A stretch of DNA of 64,000 nt. It comes from Flavobacterium aquicola. GTDB taxonomy: Bacteria; Bacteroidota; Bacteroidia; Flavobacteriales; Flavobacteriaceae. Below the pieces are notes generated by a model. The model had not been told where the DNA came from, did no database searches, and worked only from the letters and a program-made list of their open reading frames with translations. Where the stretch lies: contig NZ_QUNI01000011.1 in assembly GCF_003385115.1 (NCBI RefSeq), positions 62,001-126,000 of the forward strand, read 5' to 3'. Positions 26,878-36,125 of the stretch are shown piece after piece (within the stretch, counting starts at the first letter, position 1; the number at the start of each line of letters is the position of its first letter). The translations under genes and the position numbers were made by a program.

Positions 26878-27204
26878 ATGGATATTAATATTATCGGAAT
26901 ACTTGCCGCCGTATTTACTACAGCTGCCAATATTCCTCAAGCCTATGTTATAATACGGGAACAATCAACTGAACATATCTCCGTAACTACTTATATTATT
27001 CTGCTCACGGGAACTTTACTATGGGTAAGTTATGGAATTATGAAAGAAGACTGGCCTCTCATTGTAACCAATGCTGTGACGAGTATTACAAGCATCATAA
27101 TTATAATTCTCAATTTTTCTTCCAAAAAAGTAATTGGAAAAATTCATCGCGCAGTATTGCCTGAAAAAATCAAAAAAGAAGCTGAAAAAACAAAACAGGA
27201 ATAA
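26878..27204 (+). CDS. SemiSWEET-type sugar transporter
   Basis: A 108-residue inner-membrane protein with three membrane helices (about 4-22, 38-54, 62-80) forming one PQ-loop/SWEET triple-helix bundle; two such units make a functional sugar pore. The signature proline-glutamine is Pro20-Gln21 in AANIPQAYVIIREQSTEHIS, and NAVTSITSIIIII covers the third helix. The C-terminal basic tail is cytoplasmic. It lies 133 bp before the GH3 gene on the same strand, at the edge of a xylan-type PUL, which suggests (by context only) transport of a released sugar. Confidence 0.85.
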   Translation: MDINIIGILAAVFTTAANIPQAYVIIREQSTEHISVTTYIILLTGTLLWVSYGIMKEDWPLIVTNAVTSITSIIIIILNFSSKKVIGKIHRAVLPEKIKKEAEKTKQE

Positions 27205-27337
27205 TCATTGAGTCACAGCTTTACTCATTCAAATTTTATTTTTTTATATCTTAGCGAAAAGGATTATCATTTGAGTTAACTCTTATAATCTCAAGTTATA
27301 AAACATCAATCTCTATCCAGCTAAAATAAAATTTGCA

Positions 27338-29959
27338 ATGAAAATAAATCGAAAATTTATAATTCTAATTATTGCTTTTACCTGCAGCAGTATCAAGTGT
27401 AATGCACAAAATAAATATCGTTTTCAAGATTATAATTTAACTTTTGAAGAAAGGGTAAATGACTTAGTTGGTCACTTAACTCTCGAAGAAAAAGTATCTC
27501 AAATGCTTAATTCCACTCCGGCAATAGAACGTTTGGGAATACCTGCTTATGACTGGTGGAACGAAACACTTCATGGAGTAGCCCGAACTCCTTTTAAAGT
27601 GACTGTTTACCCACAGGCTATCGCTATGGCAGCAACATTTGATAAAAATTCATTATTTACCATGGCCGACTATTCTGCAACGGAGGGGCGAGCCATTTAC
27701 AATAAAGCGGTCGCTTCCGGCCGTACAAATGAGCGATACTTGGGACTTACCTATTGGACACCAAACATTAATATTTTCCGTGATCCGCGCTGGGGACGCG
27801 GACAGGAAACTTATGGAGAAGATCCATACCTAACAGCCATGCTGGGTGATGCCTTTGTAAGAGGACTTCAGGGCGATGACCCAAAATACATTAAAGCAGC
27901 AGCCTGCGCCAAACATTATGCGGTACATAGCGGTCCAGAACCTTCAAGACACGTTTTTGATGTAGATGTAAGCGCATACGACCTTTGGGACACTTACCTT
28001 CCTGCTTTTCAAAAATTAGTTACCGAATCTCATGTTGTCGGAGTTATGTGCGCTTATAATGCTTTCAGGACGCAGCCATGCTGTGCCAGCGACATTTTGA
28101 TGACAGACATATTAAGAAACCAGTGGAAATTCGATGGTTATGTAACCTCCGACTGCTGGGCAATTGATGACTTTTTTAAGAACCATAAAACACATCCTGA
28201 TGCTGCGTCAGCTTCTGCAGATGCAGTATTTCATGGAACGGACATAGATTGCGGTACCGATGCCTATAAAGCTTTAGTTCAGGCAGTAAAACAAGGAAAA
28301 ATTACTGAGGCACAGATAGATGTTTCGGTAAAACGACTGTTCATAGTTCGTTTCCGTTTGGGTATGTTTGATCTCGTTTCAATGGTTAAATATTCACAAA
28401 CGCTTGATAATGTTCTAGAAAGCAAAGAACATGCTGCACATGCTTTAAAAATGGCACAGCAATCAATGGTATTGCTAAAAAATGAAAAACAAACCCTCCC
28501 ATTAAGCAAAAAACTGAAAAAAATTGTCGTGCTAGGACCAAACGCGGATAATGATATAGCCATTTTAGGGAATTATAACGGGACACCTTCTACGCTGAAA
28601 ACCGTACTGCAGGGTATAAAAGATAAAGTTGGCACAGCTACCGAAGTTATTTATGAAAAAGCGGTCAACTTCACCAATAACAATCTTTTACAGTATCAGG
28701 ATTTATCCCAGCAGTATTCTTATGAAGGAAAACAGGGATTTAAAGCTGAATATTACAATAACAAAGACCTTGAAGGCACACCAGTAGTAACCCGTGAGGC
28801 CAAAGTTGACAATATCTGGCAGGAAGGCCAAGCAGTAACCGGCACGATAAGAGCCAATAATTTCTCAGCCAGATATACTGCCGATTTTAAAGCTGAAAAA
28901 GACGCAAACATAACTTTTGAACTCCAAGGCGATGAAGGCTACCGTTTTATTGTAAACGGTACAGTAGTAATTGATTCATGGAAAAACAACCAATCGGAAT
29001 CAAAAACCTATGAACTTGCAGTAAAAAAAGACTCTCACTATACCTTAACTGTAGAATACTGGCAGGGCGAAGGAAGCGCTTATATCAAAATGAATGCGGG
29101 CAGTTATGTTAAAACAGATTATAATCAGCTTGCAGACCGCTTTAAAGATGCCGATGCCTTTATCTTTACAGGAGGAATATCTCCACAGCTTGAAGGCGAA
29201 GAAATGAAAGTAAGCGACCCCGGATTTGATGGCGGAGACCGTACCTCAATAATGCTGCCTGCTGTACAGACAGAACTTATGAAAGCCTTAAAATCAACTG
29301 GTAAACCTGTAATATTTGTTATGATGACAGGAAGTGCGATCGCTGCACCATGGGAGTCCGAAAACATTCCTGCAATTTTAAATGCATGGTATGGAGGCCA
29401 GTCAGCTGGAACCGCAGTTGCAGATATTTTATTTGGCGATTATAATCCATCCGGCCGTCTGCCTGTTACATTTTACAAAGGTGACAGCGACTTGGCATCT
29501 TTCAATGACTATAATATGGAAAACCGAACCTATAGATATTTCAAAGGTGTGCCGCAATATGGTTTCGGATTCGGACTGAGCTATACTTCTTTCAAATACA
29601 GCAAATTAGAAATACCTGTTCAAATTGAAAAAAATAAAAATGTATCAGTATCGGTAACTATTACAAATACAGGCAAACTTGCAGGTGAAGAAGTAGCACA
29701 ATTATATGTCCTTGACCAAGGCAAAAAAATAAAAACTGCCATAAAAGCCTTGAAAGGTTTTGAAAGAGTTTCTCTTAATCCAGGACAAAGCAAAACGATA
29801 ACTTTTACTTTGACTCCGCAGGATCTATCGTATGTTACAGCTGAAGGCAAACTACAGCAGCTTGATGGCAAAGTAGAAATTGCCGTAGGCGGTCATCAGC
29901 CTGACGAACATAACCTATCAAGCAGCGGATTAATTAAAGCAACAATAACTATTAAATAA
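27338..29959 (+). CDS. GH3 beta-xylosidase/beta-glucosidase with inserted PA14 domain
   Basis: An 873-residue secreted enzyme. After a signal peptide (about 1-23) come the GH3 N-terminal barrel (about 33-360), with catalytic nucleophile Asp272 in VTSDCWA and KH at 192-193, the GH3 C-terminal alpha/beta sandwich with an inserted PA14 domain (about 465-600; FKAEYYNNKDLEG, FELQGDEGYRFIVNG), and a C-terminal fibronectin-like domain. GH3 enzymes with PA14 split beta-linked oligosaccharides; xylan 1,4-beta-xylosidase is the likely activity because the convergent operon is xylan-directed. Periplasmic location is likely. A hairpin terminator with a T-run follows at 30021. Confidence 0.88.
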   Translation: MKINRKFIILIIAFTCSSIKCNAQNKYRFQDYNLTFEERVNDLVGHLTLEEKVSQMLNSTPAIERLGIPAYDWWNETLHGVARTPFKVTVYPQAIAMAATFDKNSLFTMADYSATEGRAIYNKAVASGRTNERYLGLTYWTPNINIFRDPRWGRGQETYGEDPYLTAMLGDAFVRGLQGDDPKYIKAAACAKHYAVHSGPEPSRHVFDVDVSAYDLWDTYLPAFQKLVTESHVVGVMCAYNAFRTQPCCASDILMTDILRNQWKFDGYVTSDCWAIDDFFKNHKTHPDAASASADAVFHGTDIDCGTDAYKALVQAVKQGKITEAQIDVSVKRLFIVRFRLGMFDLVSMVKYSQTLDNVLESKEHAAHALKMAQQSMVLLKNEKQTLPLSKKLKKIVVLGPNADNDIAILGNYNGTPSTLKTVLQGIKDKVGTATEVIYEKAVNFTNNNLLQYQDLSQQYSYEGKQGFKAEYYNNKDLEGTPVVTREAKVDNIWQEGQAVTGTIRANNFSARYTADFKAEKDANITFELQGDEGYRFIVNGTVVIDSWKNNQSESKTYELAVKKDSHYTLTVEYWQGEGSAYIKMNAGSYVKTDYNQLADRFKDADAFIFTGGISPQLEGEEMKVSDPGFDGGDRTSIMLPAVQTELMKALKSTGKPVIFVMMTGSAIAAPWESENIPAILNAWYGGQSAGTAVADILFGDYNPSGRLPVTFYKGDSDLASFNDYNMENRTYRYFKGVPQYGFGFGLSYTSFKYSKLEIPVQIEKNKNVSVSVTITNTGKLAGEEVAQLYVLDQGKKIKTAIKALKGFERVSLNPGQSKTITFTLTPQDLSYVTAEGKLQQLDGKVEIAVGGHQPDEHNLSSSGLIKATITIK

Positions 29960-30020
29960 TCATTAGGCTGCCAATTCAGGCTATACACTGCAAGTCCGCG
30001 GTCATCGCCCAAAAAAACAT

Positions 30021-30068
30021 AAACCCAAAAGGAGCTTCCGCTGGTCGCTCTTTTGGGTTTTGTTTTTT
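30021..30068 (+). terminator. Terminator after the GH3 gene
   Basis: AAACCCAAAAGGAGC (30021-30035) pairs with GCTCTTTTGGGTTT (30047-30060) with one bulged G; the T-run TTTTGTTTTTT follows. Confidence 0.75.
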
Positions 30069-30150
30069 AAGGGCTCTTCCCTTTCGGGCTTTCCGTTTCT
30101 ATCCTGGGCAGAAAGAACCTTCAGTTATAACAGAATATTTTTCTTATCTA

Positions 30151-32076
30151 CTATTTTCCAGAAAAAACCGTCACCTCAAAAGGAGAAGCTGGTAAATTTT
30201 CTTTGTTGTATAAATTTGCTCCTTCCGGATTATTTGCCCACGCATATCTCACTTTTACAGGATTTTGAATAGTCATACTCGAAACCACAACTTTATTGTT
30301 CTCAATAACAGCCTCAGCCCAAACAAACTTGCCATCAGAACCGGCAATTGCAAAACCTTTTAGCGCATTCCCGCCTTTAGCAGCTAAACCTTTCTCCGAA
30401 TCCGAAAAACTTAAAACAAGTTTATTCCCTTTCAATACAATTGATTTAAAAAGCGGTCCGGAAGCTGTTAAATTCTTTTCTCCATAAACTAACTTTTCTG
30501 CCTGCAGTGCCAATCTTTTACCTACATCATATTTATTTAAAGGATGAATATCGTTCCATTCCCCTAAATCTATGGTTACTGCCATTCCAGTATTAGGAAT
30601 TCTTAACGTATTTGTCTGCTGCTGTCTTAATGCTGCCCAGTCACTTTCTGTTGGCTGTGAATTTGGTTCCATATAATTAGCGAGCTGCACCAATATAAAT
30701 GGCAGTTTCTCCTGATGCCACTGTTCTCTCCAATTAGCAATTAATGTTTCCATCAATGCTGCATATTCAGATGGATTTTTAGTATTTGATTCACCCTGAT
30801 ACCATAATACTCCTTTGATTGAATAATTTTTTAAAGGGGCAATCATCGCGTTGTACAATCCTACAGGTTTCCACCGTACAAATGTCTGCCCAGGCAATGG
30901 AAGCATTCTTGCTCCCAATTTATATTTCCAAGATCCTTTTAAATCAACTGTATCGTTCCCAAATGTAAGCTCATATGGTTTATCGGTTACAAAACCGCCT
31001 TTCCCTGAATTATTGATAACCCTGATGGCAATTTCATTTTTCCCTTCTTTTAAAATATTGGCATTAAAAAAATAAATTCTCGGAGGATACTGATACGAAG
31101 TTGTCCCAACAAAATACCCGTTTACATATACTGAATCAGCATCTACAATTCGTCCTAAAACCAATTTTGCTGTAGTGGCATTCACTTTTGAAACAGCAAA
31201 TTCTTTTCTGAACCAAACTGCTCCATTTTGATTTCCAAGTTCATTATCTGCCCAATAACCAGGAATATTCATTGCTTTCCAATCGGAATCATCGAAGTCT
31301 GGTGACTCCCATTTGTTTTTTAATCCAATATCTGTTGTATTCAATAACTGATACCAGTTACTGCTTATCTTGCGGTCATTTTCATCAATTTGTTTTTCTA
31401 ATGTTCCGTCTTTGTATTTGAGATATTCCTGATAATATTCTGGAAATTTTTTAATTCCTTCAGCATTAATCCAGGATTCAGCGGGAGATCCTCCCAAAGC
31501 CGAATTGATTAATCCAATCGGAATTTTATATTTATTATAGATTTCACTAGCAAAAAAATACCCAACGCCCGAAAACTGCAAAACTGTAACTGGGTTTGCT
31601 TCTATCCATATCCCAGAATCAAAATCCGAATTTTCTTTATCAAAAAAATATTTATCCGGCACCAAAAACTGTCTGATTTTCGGATTATCTGCTTTTGCAA
31701 TAACATCTTTGTATTTGTACTTCAAGCGTTCCATCGGAAGTTCCATATTAGACTGCCCGGAACAAAGCCAAACATCTCCAAAAAGAATATTCTTTAGCAC
31801 AATTGTATTACTGGCTTTCAAAGTCATTTCATAAGGTCCGCCTGCTTTTTGAGAAGGCAGTGTAATCAGCCATTTTCCGTCTTCGGCAGTAACTGCAGTA
31901 TATTTTTTATGATTAAAATCAAGTTCCACTTTTTCCTTTGGCGAAGCCCAGCCCCAAATATTGACCTTAACATCACGCTGTAAAATCATTCCGTCACTTA
32001 TTAAACGGGGTAATTTTATTTGGGAATAAAGGCCTGCACATAAAAACAGTGCAATAAACAATGCTGTTTTTTTCAT
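30151..32076 (-). CDS. SGNH carbohydrate acetylesterase with inserted jelly-roll domain (sialate O-acetylesterase-like, CE20-type)
   Basis: A 641-residue secreted esterase. The signal peptide spans about 1-18. The catalytic Ser109 lies in CSGQSNME; later motifs include GVLWYQGESN and EWNDIHPLNKYD, which holds the catalytic His. Between the SGNH halves is an inserted jelly-roll domain (about 260-400; AVWFRKEFAVS, RIYFFNANILKEGKNEIAIRV). This architecture is that of the Bacteroidota sialate O-acetylesterase-like/CE20 group, which removes acetyl groups from xylan, xyloglucan or sialic acid. As the last gene of the xylan PUL it probably deacetylates xylan. It lies 42 bp downstream of the GH35-like gene. 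Confidence 0.85.
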   Translation of the reverse strand: MKKTALFIALFLCAGLYSQIKLPRLISDGMILQRDVKVNIWGWASPKEKVELDFNHKKYTAVTAEDGKWLITLPSQKAGGPYEMTLKASNTIVLKNILFGDVWLCSGQSNMELPMERLKYKYKDVIAKADNPKIRQFLVPDKYFFDKENSDFDSGIWIEANPVTVLQFSGVGYFFASEIYNKYKIPIGLINSALGGSPAESWINAEGIKKFPEYYQEYLKYKDGTLEKQIDENDRKISSNWYQLLNTTDIGLKNKWESPDFDDSDWKAMNIPGYWADNELGNQNGAVWFRKEFAVSKVNATTAKLVLGRIVDADSVYVNGYFVGTTSYQYPPRIYFFNANILKEGKNEIAIRVINNSGKGGFVTDKPYELTFGNDTVDLKGSWKYKLGARMLPLPGQTFVRWKPVGLYNAMIAPLKNYSIKGVLWYQGESNTKNPSEYAALMETLIANWREQWHQEKLPFILVQLANYMEPNSQPTESDWAALRQQQTNTLRIPNTGMAVTIDLGEWNDIHPLNKYDVGKRLALQAEKLVYGEKNLTASGPLFKSIVLKGNKLVLSFSDSEKGLAAKGGNALKGFAIAGSDGKFVWAEAVIENNKVVVSSMTIQNPVKVRYAWANNPEGANLYNKENLPASPFEVTVFSGK

Positions 32077-32118
32077 TTGATATTTTTATTTTATAGTTCT
32101 TCCTTCTACAGAAATCAA

Positions 32119-33747
32119 CTATTCGTAGATATATAATTTTAGTTTTTGAATTTCATAATCACCAACAGAAATTCTAAGATGTCTTCCCTGATGCGTCTGA
32201 TCGCCGTTAAAATGGCGGATTGTTCTCCAGACATCTCCGTCAAATCTGCCTTGATCAACTTTTAAAATCCCAGCATTTAAATCTTTATTTTTTAAAGATT
32301 TAAAAGTCACCACAATTCCGGAGCCGGCAATATAAAATTCGTCTGGTGCGGTTTCTATAATAATCGCACTGGACATTGGCCAAACATTTTCTTTGGCACC
32401 ATCAGACCAATTTAAAGTATAATCGTGTTTAAAAGTAAATTCATAATTACCCAATGTGATAATTTGTGATGCATTTTCTTTGTCCAAAAGTACTCCGTCA
32501 ATCTTGCCAAGTCCTTTGTATTTTTCTATAACTGGAGTTAACTGTCTAACCAGATCATATATTTTGCCCAAAGGTTCTTTTTTACCATCTTCAACCGATT
32601 CAATAGAAAATGGAGAAAAACCAATAGCTTCATAATGACCAATTGCGTACAATCCCTTGAATGGAGCGGTAGCATCAAACTTATGTTCTGGTATAAATAA
32701 TGGATCTCCCTGACGGGTAAATAAATCATTCCATTGTTTAAAGGAAGGATTATAAAAATCCGGTGCCAGAAAATCTATTGTATTTCCTGCTGCTTTCCAA
32801 ACATCCATTACATGCGGGAGCGGACCGGCACTCGGGTATTCACCCGGTTTTTTTCCAGAAGCATTCAGGGCAGCGTTTACATACATAGGAATTGCATAAC
32901 TGTCTTTTCCTGCTTTGGCTACAGCATTAGTAAATTTTGCAAAAAACCAAGCCATAAAAATTTCATCTGTCTGCAGTCCTTTACCAAAAACTTCTTCCCA
33001 GTTTCCAGAGGTTTTAAAACCATTTATTTTCCATAGTTCTAAAAACTCAGGTACCAGTTTTTCTTTGTTTTTCTGCATGTACTGCAATAATTCTTTAGGT
33101 ACTTCTTTTTTGAAAGCTTCGTTTGCCAATGGATGATAATCTCTTGCTGTTGGCAGCATTCCTATTTCATTCTCCACCTGAATCATTATGACAGTTTGAT
33201 CTTTTCGATCAAAATCTTTTATATGAGCCATTAGTTTTTGAAAAGCATTTAGATCTGCTTTTAAATTATTTTCACTAAAAGGCGTTAAAATCTCATGACT
33301 TTTATTTTTGTCATCTTTGATCCTCGGATATATTTTCTGATTTAGTTTTACCCAAGCCGGAGCATGGCTGGACATACTGTTTTTCCAAGATCCGAACCAA
33401 AGAAAAACCAGTTTCAGATTTTCTTTTCTAGCTTTAAGAATCAAATTATCAACCAAAGAAAAATTAAATTTACCTTCTTCCTCTTCTATAAGTTCCCAAT
33501 AAATGGGCGTCAGAACAGTATTAAGATTCATATCGGTCAGTTTTGACCAAATGGGCTCCATACTTTCCATACTGGTAGCGGAGGAGTTACCTAACTCACC
33601 GCCTAGTATAATAAATGGTTTGACATTGACTATTAATTGTGTTTTATCGCCTTTTTTTTGAAGACTTGGTAGTGAATTTTGGCAGAATCCAAATTGAGCC
33701 ACTAATAATAAAACTAAAAGAAATCTGCAGTTTATAGAATTAAACAT
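32119..33747 (-). CDS. GH35-like (DUF5597) beta-galactosidase or related exo-glycosidase
   Basis: A 542-residue secreted glycosidase. After a signal peptide (about 1-22) comes a TIM barrel (FIILGGELGNSSATSMESM, NTVLTPIYWELIEEEEGKF). The acid/base Glu194 sits in IQVENEIG; the nucleophile is probably the Glu in FIPEHKFD near residue 350. A beta-rich C-terminal domain of the DUF5597 type follows. GH35 members mostly act on beta-galactosides, but those inside xylan PULs may act on galactose or arabinose side chains. It is preceded by a terminator-like hairpin at 33795-33843, so it may be transcribed less than the upstream genes. Confidence 0.8.
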   Translation of the reverse strand: MFNSINCRFLLVLLLVAQFGFCQNSLPSLQKKGDKTQLIVNVKPFIILGGELGNSSATSMESMEPIWSKLTDMNLNTVLTPIYWELIEEEEGKFNFSLVDNLILKARKENLKLVFLWFGSWKNSMSSHAPAWVKLNQKIYPRIKDDKNKSHEILTPFSENNLKADLNAFQKLMAHIKDFDRKDQTVIMIQVENEIGMLPTARDYHPLANEAFKKEVPKELLQYMQKNKEKLVPEFLELWKINGFKTSGNWEEVFGKGLQTDEIFMAWFFAKFTNAVAKAGKDSYAIPMYVNAALNASGKKPGEYPSAGPLPHVMDVWKAAGNTIDFLAPDFYNPSFKQWNDLFTRQGDPLFIPEHKFDATAPFKGLYAIGHYEAIGFSPFSIESVEDGKKEPLGKIYDLVRQLTPVIEKYKGLGKIDGVLLDKENASQIITLGNYEFTFKHDYTLNWSDGAKENVWPMSSAIIIETAPDEFYIAGSGIVVTFKSLKNKDLNAGILKVDQGRFDGDVWRTIRHFNGDQTHQGRHLRISVGDYEIQKLKLYIYE

Positions 33748-33794
33748 CCTTTTTATTTTAATATTAAAAATGAAAAATAGAACCGAAAAAAATT

Positions 33795-33843
33795 TAAAAA
33801 AAATAATCCATAGTATACCTATTAAGGATTCATACTATGGATT
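33795..33843 (-). terminator. Intrinsic terminator inside the PUL operon
   Basis: On the minus strand a perfect 13-bp stem (arms 33803-33815 and 33831-33843, 15-nt loop) is followed by T8. It lies between the GH10 gene and the GH35-like gene and may attenuate the two distal genes. Confidence 0.65.
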
Positions 33844-33867
33844 AATAATTATTAAAAATAGTCAAAA

Positions 33868-36060
33868 TTATTTTTGTAACTCTCCTGAAAAGTCTGTACT
33901 TACATCTTTTCCTGCTAAACCATCAGCAACTCCTTTATAAGCATGTTTACGCTTGTAGTTTGCATCCCAAACATTTGGAGCTTCGTCTGGCAGCCAGTTT
34001 TTGTGTTCGGCTTCATTATCAGAAACACCCCAGATTGTAATTCCGTATTGTTGTGCTTTTGGAATATTATTACGGTAAGAATCAATCACAAACTGATACA
34101 TTGCAGACTGATCTGCCAATTGCTGTAAAGTAGGTGATTTTGTACCTAACCTTACATCCAGTTCCGAAACTTTTACAAGCTTACCTGTAGCAGCTAATTT
34201 TTTGAACATCTCAACAATTTGATCTTTACTTGTGTTTAAAGAAATATGCATTTGAGTACCAATACCGTCAACTGTTGCTCCTTTGCTTTCAATATATTTT
34301 ACGTACTCAATCAGACCATCGCATTTCGCTAAACTTGATTCTAAATTATAATCATTAATAAACAATTTATCAGTAGCATTTCCATATTGACGGGCTAATT
34401 TGAAAGCAGTTACTGCATAATCTTTACCAAGATATTTTACCCAATAGAATTCATCGGTGGCTAATTCTGTTACATTTCCGTCACGCAGACTGCCGCCTTC
34501 CTTCATTGGTTCATTTACTACATCCCAAGCATGAACATCGTTTTTGTAATGCCCCACCATTTTGGTAATCCAGTTTTCCATTGCTACACCAATTATCTGT
34601 GTTTTTTCAGCTTCAGTTTTTTCTACAATAACCGGACCTGTTCCTCCACCTCCACTAGCTTCAACTGGTGTAAGTACAATATCATCAATGGTAAATGTAG
34701 CTGCAGTTGCTCCAAAATCAAAGATTAATTTAGTTCTGTCTGCTGTACTGGGTTTTACAGTTTTTACTACCTGAGTCCAGGTGCTGGTAACATTGATACC
34801 TCCATAATAATTAGCGCTATAATCTGCACTCTGAATTTCGATCTGTAAAGCAGCAGGCACATCAGATTTTACCCAAAAAGTACAAGTATATTCTTTGTCT
34901 TTTACCAATGGTGCACTAAAAGTATATACTTGCTGTGCACTATAATTATTTGCCGCAACAGGATTTGTTAATACCATGGCATAACCAGTTCCGCCATAGC
35001 CACCACCATTTGAAGAGATAGCTCTTGTAGAACCATTTCCGTAGCCAGACCAAGGAGAAAGAGCTCCACTTTCGAAATCACTGTTACTTATTAGATTAAC
35101 TACAGTTGGTGCAGCATCTAAATCTACAACTGTAAAATTATCAACATCTATATGATAAGCTACGTTTGGCAAATATCCTAAATCCAGATTCAATTTAAAA
35201 GTAGTTCCGGAAACGTCGTTCACTGTGATTTTTACCTGCTGCCATTGTGATGTAGTCGCAAAAGCTTCTGTCCAGGAACCGCCAGTAGAGTACCAATCCT
35301 TCCATGGGTAATTATTACCCAATCCGCTGAAAGAAACACGTCCTTTACCTGCCTGATCAGACTTAATAAAGAATGAAATTTCATATTTATGACCGCTTAC
35401 TGTTGGTATGTCCGGGGAAGTTAACTGCAAATTGTAAGGAGCCGATGATGTTCCGCTTGCGATTAATTTAATTGCTTTTGAAGAACTTGACAAACCAGCT
35501 CCATCAACAATTGAGATTCCGGCTCCGGGATTATTCCTTGCCCAACCGCTAAAGGTTGCATTCTTTAATCCTGCAGTATTAAGCGAATTAGAACCACTTG
35601 ATCCTGGGATAACTGTTGGAGCAATTATACTATTAAGATAACTGGCATTTTGATTGGAATGCCACACCAGAGTATGACCATAAGTAGATAAACCTGCTTC
35701 TTTTGCTTTGGCTATAAAAGCATCCACTTTATCAAATTTGATATCGCCATTGGCACTTACCATTGGTGCGTGTTTCATCTCATAACCTATTGTTACTTCA
35801 TCAAAATTTTCGTTTACGAGGTTGCGATACACATCATCGCTCATGTATAAATCCAGACCAACTCCTGAACCAAGTTTGAAATCAGTATAGTTTTTTAAAG
35901 GTTCGTAACGGCTGATTTTTTCGACTAATTCCAAAGGAAGTTCTGCTGAAGTAATCTCGCCATGAGAAGGATCTTTTCCCCATTCCATTAAATTATCATC
36001 GCAGGATGTAAAAAGCATACATGATAATGCAATTGCCGGTAATATTTTAGTGTATTTCAT
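33868..36060 (-). CDS. GH10 endo-beta-1,4-xylanase with two inserted CBM domains
   Basis: A 730-residue lipoprotein xylanase. The ATG at 36060 is preferred over the Met at 36084 because MKYTKILPAIALSCMLFTSC is a clean lipobox signal (Cys20). The GH10 barrel begins at about 40 (YGHTLVWHS, 127-135). It is interrupted at about 150-470 by two CBM4/9/22-like beta-sandwiches (160-315 and 322-465; SGWARNNPGAG and DFESGALSPWSGYG), then resumes. The acid/base is Glu517 in WDVVNEP and the nucleophile Glu633 in VSELDVR. The inserted CBM arrangement is typical of xylan PULs in Bacteroidota. It is anchored at the cell surface by inference. Confidence 0.93.
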   Translation of the reverse strand: MKYTKILPAIALSCMLFTSCDDNLMEWGKDPSHGEITSAELPLELVEKISRYEPLKNYTDFKLGSGVGLDLYMSDDVYRNLVNENFDEVTIGYEMKHAPMVSANGDIKFDKVDAFIAKAKEAGLSTYGHTLVWHSNQNASYLNSIIAPTVIPGSSGSNSLNTAGLKNATFSGWARNNPGAGISIVDGAGLSSSSKAIKLIASGTSSAPYNLQLTSPDIPTVSGHKYEISFFIKSDQAGKGRVSFSGLGNNYPWKDWYSTGGSWTEAFATTSQWQQVKITVNDVSGTTFKLNLDLGYLPNVAYHIDVDNFTVVDLDAAPTVVNLISNSDFESGALSPWSGYGNGSTRAISSNGGGYGGTGYAMVLTNPVAANNYSAQQVYTFSAPLVKDKEYTCTFWVKSDVPAALQIEIQSADYSANYYGGINVTSTWTQVVKTVKPSTADRTKLIFDFGATAATFTIDDIVLTPVEASGGGGTGPVIVEKTEAEKTQIIGVAMENWITKMVGHYKNDVHAWDVVNEPMKEGGSLRDGNVTELATDEFYWVKYLGKDYAVTAFKLARQYGNATDKLFINDYNLESSLAKCDGLIEYVKYIESKGATVDGIGTQMHISLNTSKDQIVEMFKKLAATGKLVKVSELDVRLGTKSPTLQQLADQSAMYQFVIDSYRNNIPKAQQYGITIWGVSDNEAEHKNWLPDEAPNVWDANYKRKHAYKGVADGLAGKDVSTDFSGELQK

Positions 36061-36125
36061 TTTAATTTTTTTTGGGTTAAACAAATTGATTGTTCATAAT
36101 TGAAAACAATACTAAAATTTATTTA

